Shown in pieces: positions 53,701 to 63,094 of a stretch of 64,000 bases of DNA (positions are counted from its first letter, which is position 1; each line of letters starts with the position of its first letter). The stretch covers positions 62,001 through 126,000 of the forward strand of contig JADBYT010000007.1 of assembly GCA_020402865.1 (NCBI GenBank), given 5' to 3'. The DNA comes from Bacteroidota bacterium. GTDB taxonomy: Bacteria > Bacteroidota > Bacteroidia > Palsa-965. The translations under genes and the position numbers were made by a program. The notes under the pieces were generated by a model that had not been told where the DNA came from, searched no databases, and saw only the letters and a list, made by a program, of their open reading frames with translations.

Positions 53701-54341
53701 TAAATACTAGAATCGTAATTTATTGCTGCCATATACATCCAATCAGCTTTTTTATTTCGATAATCTCTCGCAGCCATCAAGATTTCAAAATCAAGCTCTT
53801 CAATTTCAGAACAATGTTGCTCAAACATCGCTCTATAAGTATGAACTATAGCACCATGATAGTTTTCTGACTGATAACCAGCATAATTACCATTAGTGAG
53901 TAAATGCGATGAATAAATTAATATTCCATTATTTTTTAATAACTTTTTACATAGTTTAAATAAATTTCGCCTCCTCTCATAGGGATTTATCATATCAACC
54001 ACATTATTCATGAGAAGAGCAATATCAAATGTACCAAAATTTGAATTATAATTTAGAATATCATCACATATAAAAGAATAATCAGGATTATTTTTTATAG
54101 CAAAATCAATCATTTGCCGAGAGAAATCTATTCCGACATAATTTTCTTTATCCGGGATTAATGTTTTTACAATTCGTCCAGTTCCACAACCAAGATCTAT
54201 TATTTTTGAACTTTTTTTTACAAATTTATCTAAAAATAGGCTCTCGATTTCAGATAATTCATTCCATTTGGAATATGCCTCTACGGTTTCACACCTTGAA
54301 AGTGCTCTGATATAATCTCTTTCCTCATTATTACTTTTCAT
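53700..54341 (-). CDS. Class I SAM-dependent methyltransferase
   Basis: 213 residues. The AdoMet-binding GxGxG-type loop IIDLGCGTGRIVKTLI lies at about 50-65, with the acidic YVGIDFSRQMID and the later FDIALLMNNVVDMINP and GILIYSSHLL. The substrate is unknown. ATG overlaps the hydrolase stop by 4 nt. AT-rich like its neighbours. Confidence 0.85.
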   Translation of the reverse strand: MKSNNEERDYIRALSRCETVEAYSKWNELSEIESLFLDKFVKKSSKIIDLGCGTGRIVKTLIPDKENYVGIDFSRQMIDFAIKNNPDYSFICDDILNYNSNFGTFDIALLMNNVVDMINPYERRRNLFKLCKKLLKNNGILIYSSHLLTNGNYAGYQSENYHGAIVHTYRAMFEQHCSEIEELDFEILMAARDYRNKKADWMYMAAINYDSSI

Positions 54342-55096
54342 AGTGTTTCATTTAAAAAGAATACAAGTTTTTCAGCCATTATTTGCCATTCATTGCCATT
54401 GGCATACCAATGATCAGCATCTTGTACTTCAAATAAGTTGCCATTTTTTAAAATTCTTTTTAAATCTCTTACATGTCTAATTGGAACGGCACTATCAGCA
54501 GTACCGTGAACTATTTGCACAGGGCATTCTATTTTACTGGCTTCCAAATATGTGTTGTGAAATAACGAATCAAGGACTGCCGAATAATTCAAGCCAACCT
54601 CTTTAGAATACCCTTCGTTACCCCATTCTTCCATTATTTTAGCTCCATATTGTAATTGATACCCCTCTGGAAGAAATGTGCTTGGTGATTTTAATGCTAT
54701 TGCTTTTATTTCAGAAAATTTGCTTGCTTCTAGTAAAGCTATATTCCCACCATAACTTGCACCTAATATTCCTATTCTATTTTTATCATGTAATCCATTA
54801 TTTAATACAAAATTCATTACCCCCTTAAAATTTTCGCATCCGAGCGATAAGTTTAATTCTTTGTAAACACCTGGTGAATTACCAAGTCCTGAAAAATCAA
54901 ATAAAAATGTCCCTAACCCTATTTTATGAAGCATTGGTACTATTTGCTGCCAAGTTTGACCTTTACTGCCACTTGGTCCATCACCAGTCATAAGAATTAC
55001 TAGTGGAAAATTTTCTTGCAATACGTCTGGCATACCCCACATTCCGAAAAGAATATTTTTGCCATCATTAAATTCGACTAATTGATTACTAATCAT
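54338..55096 (-). CDS. Alpha/beta hydrolase
   Basis: 252 residues. The nucleophile elbow GILGASYGGNIAL carries the serine, VHGTADSAVPI carries the acid, and DADHWYANG the histidine. TGDGPSGSKGQTWQQI is an oxyanion-side loop. It is close to prolyl-oligopeptidase-like or serine-aminopeptidase-like esterases. It starts 5 nt after the membrane gene's stop, in the same operon. Confidence 0.85.
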   Translation of the reverse strand: MISNQLVEFNDGKNILFGMWGMPDVLQENFPLVILMTGDGPSGSKGQTWQQIVPMLHKIGLGTFLFDFSGLGNSPGVYKELNLSLGCENFKGVMNFVLNNGLHDKNRIGILGASYGGNIALLEASKFSEIKAIALKSPSTFLPEGYQLQYGAKIMEEWGNEGYSKEVGLNYSAVLDSLFHNTYLEASKIECPVQIVHGTADSAVPIRHVRDLKRILKNGNLFEVQDADHWYANGNEWQIMAEKLVFFLNETL

Positions 55097-55101
55097 GTTT
55101 T

Positions 55102-55920
55102 CTATTTTAAGTTAAGTGAAATTTTTCCGTCAACTTTATATTCTTTTCCTGTTTCTTGTGTTTTATTTGAATTTCGTTTTAAAGATTCCATAGAAGGAGC
55201 TAGTACTTTTCCATCAGCTATATGATGTGCAAGAAAACTATTAGCTTTCTTGTAATAATAAAGACCGTAATTAACTATGAAAATTGCAAACATGAATCCA
55301 ACAAAAAAAGAAAGAACCATTTGAAATTTTGTAGCACAAATAGTGTACGAAATTGTAATACTAGCTAATGGAATTAATAACCCTCCCGCAAGTCGAATTT
55401 CACCCTCCGATCTAATTCTATCATAGGGCTGTTCTAATGATGTGCCAGCAATTTTCCCTTCCATCCATAATGTTTCAATAAAAACTGATTTTGTAAACAA
55501 AGATTCTCTTTGATTATACTCTTCTGTAGTTGTTGCACTAAATTCTTTGAAAAATCTAATTGACTCTTGTTGTAATCTGTTTTTTGCAGACTCACTATAC
55601 GGTAACAATGCATTTATAATTCCATTTTTAAATTTATTTTTTTTTGAATTATAGCTAGTATTTACATGTTTCCTATGCAATCCATCGACAATTCCTTCTA
55701 AAAATGTAGTATATAAGGAACCAATGATTAGACTTAGAATTATAAAAAAGACTAAAGGAGCTATGTTTAATAATTTAAATATTTCAGCAACATAAGGACG
55801 TATCGACACTCTTGAGAATAGATGGTCATACAATAATATGTAAAATGCAATGACAATTATTGCCCCTGTTATGAAAGAAACTCTTATTATTCTAAATCCT
55901 GAAATTAATGATTCAAACAT
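55102..55920 (-). CDS. Integral membrane protein, function unknown
   Basis: 272 residues with about four membrane helices (near 14-33, 48-72, 177-195 and 200-222). Between helices 2 and 3 lies a basic, probably cytosolic loop (RKHVNTSYNSKKNKF) and a stretch ETLWMEGKIAGTSLEQPYDR. The lysine-rich C-terminus ends ISLNLK. The ATG at 55920 was preferred to an upstream one because it starts FESLISGFRII. No family is recognised. First gene of the AT-rich operon. Confidence 0.7.
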   Translation of the reverse strand: MFESLISGFRIIRVSFITGAIIVIAFYILLYDHLFSRVSIRPYVAEIFKLLNIAPLVFFIILSLIIGSLYTTFLEGIVDGLHRKHVNTSYNSKKNKFKNGIINALLPYSESAKNRLQQESIRFFKEFSATTTEEYNQRESLFTKSVFIETLWMEGKIAGTSLEQPYDRIRSEGEIRLAGGLLIPLASITISYTICATKFQMVLSFFVGFMFAIFIVNYGLYYYKKANSFLAHHIADGKVLAPSMESLKRNSNKTQETGKEYKVDGKISLNLK

Positions 55921-56212
55921 ATCAAAGTATATGATTATTTTTTTTACAAATACTTTTATTTTTTTTAAAAAAATATTAATCGTAAATATATAATTATTTT
56001 CAATAATAAAGAACAAAAAATCAATTTACTACTCTACAATATATAAAAATCATCTAATCTATGGATGAAAAGTCCGCACAATCGATATAAGAATTTCGTC
56101 AGTTCTTATTACACTAAACAAGTCAATACTAATATATCCATTACTGTTATTATTTCCACGTCCCCCCAAACAACCTCTTTGCATCCCCCATCCCCCCCCA
56201 ACAAAAAACCCG
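55921..56212. other. Intergenic AT-rich to C-rich transition
   Basis: Holds no gene. It starts very AT-rich, at the edge of the acquired operon, and turns abruptly near 56160 into C-runs (CCCCCC at 56163-56168 and 56190s) just before the fumarylacetoacetase promoter. Confidence 0.4.
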
Positions 56213-56220
56213 TACTTTTG
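56213..56220 (+). promoter_or_regulatory. -7 box TACTTTTG of fahA
   Basis: Matches TAnnTTTG, 27 nt before the ATG. The nearest TTG is 31 nt upstream, too far. Confidence 0.4.
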
Positions 56221-56247
56221 CCCCCGAAATTTCCAGCCAACGCACAA

Positions 56248-57528
56248 ATGACCACACGCGACACCAACTCGCCCGCCCTCCGCTCCTGGGTTCCGGTTCC
56301 CGCCGGAAGCGATTTTCCCATACAAAACCTGCCCTTCGGCATTTTCAGCACTCCCCGCCGCAGTGCCCGTGCGGGCATAGCCATTGGCGAACACATCCTT
56401 GACCTTGCCGCACTGGCCGAACTGGGCTACCTTGATGTGCTGCAGCTGGACAACAAAGTATTCAGCCAGCCGGTTTTGAACGACTTTATTGCACTTGGCC
56501 AAAAAGCCTGGCGGGCCGTGCGCAGCCGCGTGTCGGAACTGCTGGACGAAAAAACACAGGCGCTGCAGAGCCAGCCCGAAGCCCGCGCGCAATGCCTTGT
56601 GCCCATGAGCGAGGCGCGTATGCACCTGCCGGTGCGCATTGGCGATTACACCGATTTTTACTCGAGCATTGACCATGCCACCAACATGGGCAAAATGTTC
56701 CGCGACCCCGAAAACGCGCTGCTGCCCAACTGGAAACATATTCCGGTGGGCTACCACGGCCGCTCGTCGTCTATTGTGGTGAGCGGCGCCTCGTTTCACC
56801 GGCCAAAAGGGCAAACCAAAGCGCCCGATGCCGAAGTGCCCAGCTACAACCCTACCCGCCTGCTCGATTTTGAGCTGGAAACGGCCTTCATCATCGGCAA
56901 AGCCACGCAGCTGGGCGACACTATAAGCACAGCCGCCGCCGACGACCACATTTTTGGCATGGTGCTGTTTAACGACTGGAGCGCGCGCGACATACAGGCC
57001 TGGGAATACGTGCCGCTGGGGCCGTTTCTGGCCAAGAACTTCTGCTCGGTAATTTCGCCGTGGATTGTAACGCTTGATGCGCTGGAGCCGTTCCGCGTGG
57101 CCGGCTACACGCAAACACCCGCCGTGCTGCCCTACCTTGAATACGCGGGCGAAAAAAACATCGACATTGCCCTTGAAGTTTCCATAAAGCCCGAAAACGC
57201 GGAAGAAACCGTAGTCTCACGCTCCAACTACAAATACATGTACTGGACCATGGAGCAGCAGCTGGCGCACCACACCGTAAACGGCTGCAACATGAACGTG
57301 GGCGATATGCTGGCCTCAGGCACCATAAGCGGGCCCGATGAAGGCTCATTCGGTTCGATGATGGAAATAACCTGGCGCGGCACCAAACCCGTGCAAATGA
57401 CCGACGGCAGCGAACGCAAATTCATAAACGACGGCGATACCGTGATTGTGCGCGGCTATGCCGAGAAAAACGGTGTGCGCATTGGCTTTGGCGAATGTGC
57501 ATCAGTTGTACTGCCTGCAAAACCTTAA
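56248..57528 (+). CDS. fahA: Fumarylacetoacetase
   Basis: Hydrolyses fumarylacetoacetate to fumarate and acetoacetate, the last step of tyrosine breakdown. 426 residues. The N-terminal domain has SDFPIQNLPFGIFST; the catalytic domain has DYTDFYSSIDHATNMGKMFR, PVGYHGRSSS, ETAFIIGKATQLGD and FNDWSARDIQAWEYVPLGPF, and the C-terminal metal site GFGECASVV. The ATG at 56248 gives the usual start. No other tyrosine-degradation genes are in the window. Confidence 0.95.
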   Translation: MTTRDTNSPALRSWVPVPAGSDFPIQNLPFGIFSTPRRSARAGIAIGEHILDLAALAELGYLDVLQLDNKVFSQPVLNDFIALGQKAWRAVRSRVSELLDEKTQALQSQPEARAQCLVPMSEARMHLPVRIGDYTDFYSSIDHATNMGKMFRDPENALLPNWKHIPVGYHGRSSSIVVSGASFHRPKGQTKAPDAEVPSYNPTRLLDFELETAFIIGKATQLGDTISTAAADDHIFGMVLFNDWSARDIQAWEYVPLGPFLAKNFCSVISPWIVTLDALEPFRVAGYTQTPAVLPYLEYAGEKNIDIALEVSIKPENAEETVVSRSNYKYMYWTMEQQLAHHTVNGCNMNVGDMLASGTISGPDEGSFGSMMEITWRGTKPVQMTDGSERKFINDGDTVIVRGYAEKNGVRIGFGECASVVLPAKP

Positions 57529-57538
57529 GCTGCCGCGT

Positions 57539-58360
57539 ATGAAACTCCTGCAAATTTTGCTGCTTGCGTGGCTAACCGCGCTTACGGCCTGCTCGGAAAA
57601 ACAAAAAGACGACGCCAAAACCGATACTGCTTCCACTGCGGCGGTGGTAAACCCCAATGCGCCCAAGCCCGAAGTACTTACCACCGACAGCGGCCGGCTG
57701 GAAGTGCCCGTGGTAAACGGCGAGAAAAACGGCAAGGCATCGGTATATAACAAAGCCGGTAAGCTGGTGAGCGAAGGCCAGTACCTGAAAGACAAAAAAA
57801 CCGGCGTGTGGAAAGCGTTCGACGAGAACGGAAAACTGCTTGCCGTCACTCAGTTCACCGTTAACGGCATACGCAGCCTGCCGGTGGCTGATTTTGACAT
57901 GCGCACGTTTGAAAACACGCAAATGAATATTCGCCTGCGTGTGCCGCGCAACTGGAGCGAAGTAAAATCGCCCAACCCGGCGCTGATGGCCGTGTTTGAA
58001 AAAGAACTCAGCGATACCACCTTGCAGCGCCCGGCCGTAAACGTGGTAAAAGGCCAGCTGGGTAAAGACGAAACACTGGACAAAATTGCCGCCGACCAGC
58101 TTAAAATGCTGCACGACAATGTGGACCGCTTAGATGTGGTGGATGAACAGAAAGTGGAACTGGCACAGGCTACCGGTTTTCGCCGATACGGCACCTATGC
58201 GGTGGGTAATGCGCAGATCGGATTTATTACCACCATACTCATTTCCGGGAAGGATGTGTACGTTTTCAACTGCATTGCCGATAATTCAAAGCCCGGTAAT
58301 ATGCTCAATTATCAGGCTGTATTTGACGAAATGGCCGATAGTTTCCAGAAGTTGAAGTAA
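57539..58360 (+). CDS. Lipoprotein with MORN-type repeats
   Basis: 273 residues. Lipobox LTAC. An early YwqK-like MORN repeat (EKNGKASVYNKAGKLVSEGQYLKDKKTGVWKAFDENGKL) precedes a beta-rich C-terminal half (NIRLRVPRNWSEVKSPNPALM, FITTILISGKDVYVFNCI) typical of PsbP/DUF1795-like. It follows fahA by 10 nt. Confidence 0.72.
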   Translation: MKLLQILLLAWLTALTACSEKQKDDAKTDTASTAAVVNPNAPKPEVLTTDSGRLEVPVVNGEKNGKASVYNKAGKLVSEGQYLKDKKTGVWKAFDENGKLLAVTQFTVNGIRSLPVADFDMRTFENTQMNIRLRVPRNWSEVKSPNPALMAVFEKELSDTTLQRPAVNVVKGQLGKDETLDKIAADQLKMLHDNVDRLDVVDEQKVELAQATGFRRYGTYAVGNAQIGFITTILISGKDVYVFNCIADNSKPGNMLNYQAVFDEMADSFQKLK

Positions 58361-58463
58361 TCTCGCTTACCACTTAGCGGAAATAATCACCCGCTTGTCG
58401 ATTTGCATGAGATTTACGACGGGAAATGGCAACTTTTACATTGCTCAATATGTTAAAGTGCCT

Positions 58464-59192
58464 ATGAAATCCCTTTGTAACATCCCCGCATTACTTTTTA
58501 TTTTGGTTTGTACGGCTCCGGCTACGCTTCGTGCACAGTTCAATAATCAGGACAAACAGCTGTTTCAGTTTGCGTGGCATTTTGGTCTCGACCGCCAGTT
58601 TTATGAATCATCGCTTGAACGTTCGTTCGGAAAAACATCAATCATTGTAGGTATTGGCGGTAATTCGAATATGGGTTCCGATTATCAGTATGTATCGCCC
58701 GAAGATTCGAAAGACATGAACAAGCGGCTTGAACTTTACGAAAGCAAAACGCTCGACAAATTTCCGGAAGTATATACAAAAGACACCTATCTGGAACGCA
58801 CGGTAACCAAGTATCGCGGCGCTTACATCCGCATCGGAGCCGCGCATTACTTTAATGCCAAAACCAGTGCGCTGCGTCTTTCGGGGTACTATGCCGGAAT
58901 AGATCTTATCGGTATGCAAACCTTCGAGCATCAGACACTCACCTACCGCATAGACAGCAAACGAAGCGAGACCTGGTCCACCAGCGGCGAAAACAGGTTT
59001 TACACGCTGGGCATAGCACTGAAAACCGGTTATGTGTGGTTTCCGATGAAACAAAACCTGTTTTGCGTGCGTGTGGATATTTCGCACCCGTTCTACATTC
59101 CGTTTACCGAAACCATTAACCTGAACAGTCCGTTTACCGGCGGGCATTTTGAAGGTGCAATAGGTGTGGGTTTGCGCATTGGTGCGCGGTAA
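58464..59192 (+). CDS. Secreted, probably outer-membrane protein, unknown
   Basis: 242 residues, signal peptide SLCNIPALLFILVCTAPATLRAQ. The mature part alternates charged and aromatic residues in beta strands: YESSLERSFGKTSIIVGIGGNS, RGAYIRIGAAHYFNAKT, LGIALKTGYVWFPM, and ends GAIGVGLRIGAR, a typical barrel terminus. Family not recognised. The ATG at 58464 was chosen as the only one with a signal peptide. Confidence 0.6.
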   Translation: MKSLCNIPALLFILVCTAPATLRAQFNNQDKQLFQFAWHFGLDRQFYESSLERSFGKTSIIVGIGGNSNMGSDYQYVSPEDSKDMNKRLELYESKTLDKFPEVYTKDTYLERTVTKYRGAYIRIGAAHYFNAKTSALRLSGYYAGIDLIGMQTFEHQTLTYRIDSKRSETWSTSGENRFYTLGIALKTGYVWFPMKQNLFCVRVDISHPFYIPFTETINLNSPFTGGHFEGAIGVGLRIGAR

Positions 59193-59240
59193 GCTGATAA
59201 CCTGCTTTCCCCTCTGTGCATGGCCCGAAACGGCTGGCTT

Positions 59241-59269
59241 GTCCCGAAAGTTTTCGGGACATTTTTTTT
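59241..59269 (+). terminator. Intrinsic terminator
   Basis: A perfect palindrome GTCCCGAAAGTTTTCGGGAC-type stem (59241-59260) followed by T8 at 59262-59269. Confidence 0.8.
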
Positions 59270-59400
59270 CAGCAGCGTATGCATCGGGGCAATTGAAAAA
59301 CGAGGAGAATGATTGAAAAATAAATCGCTTTGCACAGCTGAAAAATTGTAACTTCAATGCAGATTTGCAGTGATAATTGCTGCGGCATGCTATTGTTTTT

Positions 59401-61644
59401 ATGGCCGACACACAGAAAAAAGCACCCGAAATAGATCTTGACCAGGAGCGGAAGGAAATCCTGAAACGATACCGCAGTTTGCTGCGGGCCTGCAAGCGCA
59501 GGCTTGAAAAAGGCGATAAACAGCTTATCCGCAAAGCGTTTAACGTGGCGCTGGATGCGCACAAAGACATGCGCCGCAAATCAGGCGAACCTTACATCTA
59601 CCATCCGCTGGCCGTGGCGCAGATTTGTGCGGAGGAAATCGGGCTGGGCACCACCTCGGTAGTGTGTGCGCTGCTGCATGATACGGTTGAGGATACCGAT
59701 ATTACGCTTGACGATGTGAAGGGCATGTTTGGCGAGAAGGTGGCAAAGATTATTGACGGGCTCACCAAAATTTCGGGGGTGTTTGACCAGCAAACCAACT
59801 CGCTGCAGGCTGAGAACTTCCGCAAAATGCTGCTTACGCTGAGCGATGATATCCGCGTAATTCTCATTAAACTGGCCGACCGCATGCACAACATGCGCAC
59901 GCTCGACTCGATGAAGCGCGACAAGCAGCTTAAAATTGCCTCGGAAACGCTTTACCTCTATGCCCCGCTGGCACACCGTTTGGGGCTGAATGCCATAAAA
60001 TCGGAGCTGGAAGACCTGGGACTGAAATACACCGAAGAAGAGGTGTATAACGATATTGCCCAGAAGCTGAAAGACACCGAGCCGGAACGCAAAAAATTTA
60101 TCGCCAAGTTTATCGGCCCGATTAAGGAAATTCTGCACGAGCAGGGGTTCAAAGCCCGTATTTACGGCCGGCCAAAATCAATATTCAGCATTCAGAACAA
60201 AATCCGCTTCAAAGGCGTGCCGTTTGAGGAAATTTTCGACCTGTTTGCCATCCGCGTAATTATTGATACACCCTACGAAAAGGAAAAGGCCGACTGCTGG
60301 CGGGTGTATTCCATTGTGACTGATTTTTACCACCCCAGTCCCGACCGTCTTCGCGACTGGATCTCGACGCCCAAGGCAAACGGTTACGAATCGCTGCACA
60401 CCACCGTAATGGGGCCGGAAGGCAAATGGGTGGAAGTGCAGATACGCACCGAGCGCATGGACGAGCTGGCCGAAAAGGGCTATGCGGCGCACTGGAAGTA
60501 TAAGGATGAAGTGGCGGGTGTGGACAACAACCGCGAAAACCAGCTGGAAGAGTGGCTGCGCAAAATCCGCGAACTGCTGGAAAGTCCGGAGGAAAACGCG
60601 CTTGATTTCATAGACGATTTCAAGCTGAACCTGTTTGCGGAAGAAATTTTTGTGTTTACGCCCAAAGGCGAAATGCGTACGATGCCCGTGGGCGCCACTG
60701 CGCTTGACTTTGCGTTTGATATTCACACCAAAGTGGGCGAAGAATGTATTGGCGCGAAGGTGAACCACAAATTAGTGCCGCTGAGCCACGAACTCATCAG
60801 CGGCGATCAGGTGGAAATTCTCACCTCGTCGAAACAACAGCCCAAGGAAGACTGGCTGAGCTATGTGGTTACAGCCCGCGCCAAATCGAAAATTAAGAGT
60901 GCGCTGAAAGAAGAAAAGCGCCGTGTGGCTGAAGAAGGGCGCGAAATTCTGGAGCGTAAATTCAACCACCAGAAAATTGATTTCACGGTAAAAAACATCA
61001 ACGAATTTCAGATGTACCTGCGTTTGCCCAGCGCGCAGGAACTTTTTTACCGCGTGGCAAAAAATGTGGTAACCCTGCGCGAGCTGAAAAACTGGCTGCG
61101 CGACAAAGACAAACCCAACCGCAGCGCCAAAACCGAACCCACACTGGAGCAGGTGGTGAAAGATGTACGCGGCCAGAAAAGCGCCGAAGACATGCTCATC
61201 ATCGGCGATAACATGACGCGCATTGAATACAAATTAGCCAACTGCTGCACGCCCATTGCCGGCGATGATGTATTTGGTTTTATTACCGTAGGCGAAGGCA
61301 TAAAAATTCACCGCGTAAACTGTCCCAACGCGCTCCAGCTCATGGCCAACTACGCCTACCGCATTGTAAAGGCGCGCTGGCAGGGACAAGAGAAAATTTC
61401 GTTCCTGGCCGGTATCCGCGTAGCCGGCATCGACGAAGTGGGCATTGTAAACAACATCACCCGCATCATCTCCAGCGAACTCAACGTAAACATGCGCTCC
61501 ATTAGTTTTGATACGGTTGACGGCACGTTTGAAGGAACTATAATGCTTTTTGTGCATGATACCAACCACCTCACCAGCCTGATCAATAAACTCCGTAAGG
61601 TAAACGGCGTGCAGGATGTGTCGCGTATTAATCCGGGGAATTAA
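59401..61644 (+). CDS. Bifunctional (p)ppGpp synthetase/hydrolase (RelA/SpoT)
   Basis: 747 residues. An HD hydrolase domain (YHPLAVAQICAEEIGL, LLHDTVEDTDI, LADRMHNMRTL), a synthetase domain (YGRPKSIFSIQNKI, DLFAIRVIIDTPYEKEKADCW, ANGYESLHTTVMGPEG), a TGS domain (VFTPKGEMRTMPVGATALDFAF), a zinc-finger-like segment NCCTPIAGDDVFG and a C-terminal ACT domain. It both makes and degrades the alarmone that controls the stringent response. The hydrolase domain is intact. The ATG at 59401 begins the conserved protein. Confidence 0.95.
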   Translation: MADTQKKAPEIDLDQERKEILKRYRSLLRACKRRLEKGDKQLIRKAFNVALDAHKDMRRKSGEPYIYHPLAVAQICAEEIGLGTTSVVCALLHDTVEDTDITLDDVKGMFGEKVAKIIDGLTKISGVFDQQTNSLQAENFRKMLLTLSDDIRVILIKLADRMHNMRTLDSMKRDKQLKIASETLYLYAPLAHRLGLNAIKSELEDLGLKYTEEEVYNDIAQKLKDTEPERKKFIAKFIGPIKEILHEQGFKARIYGRPKSIFSIQNKIRFKGVPFEEIFDLFAIRVIIDTPYEKEKADCWRVYSIVTDFYHPSPDRLRDWISTPKANGYESLHTTVMGPEGKWVEVQIRTERMDELAEKGYAAHWKYKDEVAGVDNNRENQLEEWLRKIRELLESPEENALDFIDDFKLNLFAEEIFVFTPKGEMRTMPVGATALDFAFDIHTKVGEECIGAKVNHKLVPLSHELISGDQVEILTSSKQQPKEDWLSYVVTARAKSKIKSALKEEKRRVAEEGREILERKFNHQKIDFTVKNINEFQMYLRLPSAQELFYRVAKNVVTLRELKNWLRDKDKPNRSAKTEPTLEQVVKDVRGQKSAEDMLIIGDNMTRIEYKLANCCTPIAGDDVFGFITVGEGIKIHRVNCPNALQLMANYAYRIVKARWQGQEKISFLAGIRVAGIDEVGIVNNITRIISSELNVNMRSISFDTVDGTFEGTIMLFVHDTNHLTSLINKLRKVNGVQDVSRINPGN

Positions 61645-61663
61645 TTTGTAAATTAGTGGACAG

Positions 61664-61834
61664 ATGAAACAAACGCCAGAAAATACGCCCACCGTACCTG
61701 AAGAAACTTCTTTTTTAACTCCGGAGGATCTCAAAATTATCTCCGAACGAAAAGCCAAATTTCTATCTGGCGAAGAGCAGGCTCTGGATGCTTACGAAGC
61801 CGGAAAAGAATTGCTAAAACTATTTGAAAAATAG
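61664..61834 (+). CDS. Probable antitoxin of a type II toxin-antitoxin pair
   Basis: A 56-residue acidic protein, MKQTPENTPTVPEETSFLTP then EDLKIISERKAKFLSGEEQ, with the length, charge and helical pattern of antitoxins that pair with RelE/ParE toxins. It begins 20 nt after the rel stop and ends 8 nt before the toxin start. No DNA-binding domain is recognised. Assigned mainly from its neighbour. Confidence 0.6.
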   Translation: MKQTPENTPTVPEETSFLTPEDLKIISERKAKFLSGEEQALDAYEAGKELLKLFEK

Positions 61835-61842
61835 GTTGCTCC

Positions 61843-62138
61843 GTGTTCGATATTATTATTGTTCCCGGAGCCTATAATGATCTACGCCGTTTTGCCCAAT
61901 GGTATGAAAAAAACAGGAGGGCTACGGTTCATTATTAATCCGCGAATATCTTGATGCAGTTCAGCATTTAGGAAAATATCCCTATGCGCAACAGGAAGTA
62001 GAACATTCGCTTCGACAAATAAGGATTGGCCGTTTCCCTTGTTTAATTATCTATGATATTGCTGATGGCAAAACTGTAATCATTTACAGAATTATTCATT
62101 CACACACTAATCCGGTCAAAAAAAGACTAAGAAAGTAA
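61843..62138 (+). pseudogene. RelE/ParE-family toxin, frame broken at an A7 run
   Basis: A GTG at 61843 opens FDIIIVPGAYNDLRRFAQWY then EKN, a RelE/ParE N-terminus, but the frame stops at 61936. In the -1 frame the rest of the domain runs from 61914 to 62138: QEGYGSLLIREYLDAV, RIGRFPCLIIYDIADG, VIIYRIIHSH and a basic end KKRLRK. Joined, the protein has 98 residues, a normal length. The break lies exactly at A AAA AAC (61908-61914), a classic -1 slippery heptamer. Either programmed frameshifting, a one-base deletion or a sequencing error in the A run explains it. Confidence 0.7.
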
Positions 62139-62217
62139 GCCAGATATCACATTTTGTTTATCTCCCCACCCAACAAAAATCAGTATCTTTACCTCCCTTT
62201 ACATTACGCATACCAAC

Positions 62218-62709
62218 ATGACAGATACAGAAACCCGGGAAACGGTGAAAAACATTTTCGCTGCGCACCTGGGTAAGCACGGACACCGCAAGACACCTGA
62301 ACGGTTTGCGATCCTGGATGAGATTTATGTGAGAGGCGGTCATTTCGACATTGAATCGCTGTACATTCACATGAAGAATCAGAAATACCGGGTGAGCCGC
62401 GCTACGCTGTACAATACCATAGAGCTTTTACTGGAATGCGGGCTGGTTACACGCCACCAGTTTGGCCGCAATCAGGCTCAGTTTGAACGCGCCTACGCCT
62501 ACAAGCAACACGACCATTTGATTTGTCAGGACTGTGGCCGTGTGCTTGAATTCTGCGACCCGCGCATCCAGCAAATCAAAAAAACCACCGGCGATATTCT
62601 CGACTTTGAAATTGTGAACCACTCGCTCAATTTCTTTGGTCGCTGCAACAAACTGGCTGCGCACGGCACCTGCCCTCACAAGGATACAAACGGAAAAGAG
62701 CCCTCATGA
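62218..62709 (+). CDS. fur: Fur family transcriptional regulator
   Basis: 163 residues. A winged helix ([54 protein letters not shown]) and a metal-binding dimerisation domain with [12 protein letters not shown] and a later [12 protein letters not shown]. It probably senses iron, zinc or peroxide; the residues present fit Fur more than Zur or PerR, but not decisively. Its stop overlaps the STAS start by 4 nt. Confidence 0.88.
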   Translation: MTDTETRETVKNIFAAHLGKHGHRKTPERFAILDEIYVRGGHFDIESLYIHMKNQKYRVSRATLYNTIELLLECGLVTRHQFGRNQAQFERAYAYKQHDHLICQDCGRVLEFCDPRIQQIKKTTGDILDFEIVNHSLNFFGRCNKLAAHGTCPHKDTNGKEPS

Positions 62710-63053
62710 ACTTCTCCTACACCATACCGCAAACCCGGCCTGTGGCCATTATTGCCATGCAGGGCAATCTGCTCGATAAAGATTCATCGCTGCAACTGCT
62801 TGGCGATGTGGACAAGCTGGCTGCCGACGGGCATGCCCATTTCATTTTCGACCTTACGGCCATGAAGCTCATGAACAGTACCGGGCTTAATGTACTTATT
62901 CAGGCCCTTACACACGCCCGCCGTGCCGGTGGCGAAGTGGTGGTGGCCTGCATACCCAATAAAGTGCGCGAACTCCTGCTGCTTACACGCCTTAATGCGG
63001 TGTTTCATGTGTATGACACGCTTGACGAGGCCCGCGCTCACCTGAACCGATAA
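62706..63053 (+). CDS. STAS-domain anti-sigma factor antagonist-like protein
   Basis: 115 residues, a lone STAS domain with the phosphorylatable serine in [14 protein letters not shown] (Ser58). It would relay a signal from a serine kinase or phosphatase to an anti-sigma factor or other partner; none is nearby. It overlaps fur by 4 nt (ATGA), so the two are co-translated. purA follows after 41 nt. Confidence 0.85.
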   Translation: MNFSYTIPQTRPVAIIAMQGNLLDKDSSLQLLGDVDKLAADGHAHFIFDLTAMKLMNSTGLNVLIQALTHARRAGGEVVVACIPNKVRELLLLTRLNAVFHVYDTLDEARAHLNR

Positions 63054-63094
63054 TTACTCTCAATCATTCATTCAAATACCGACCACCCTTTTCT

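Noticed and set aside
56059-57114. 351-residue frame on the minus strand
   Set aside because: It is antisense to the well-conserved fumarylacetoacetase gene, is rich in His, Arg, Val and Gly as expected of a shadow frame, and has no family signal.
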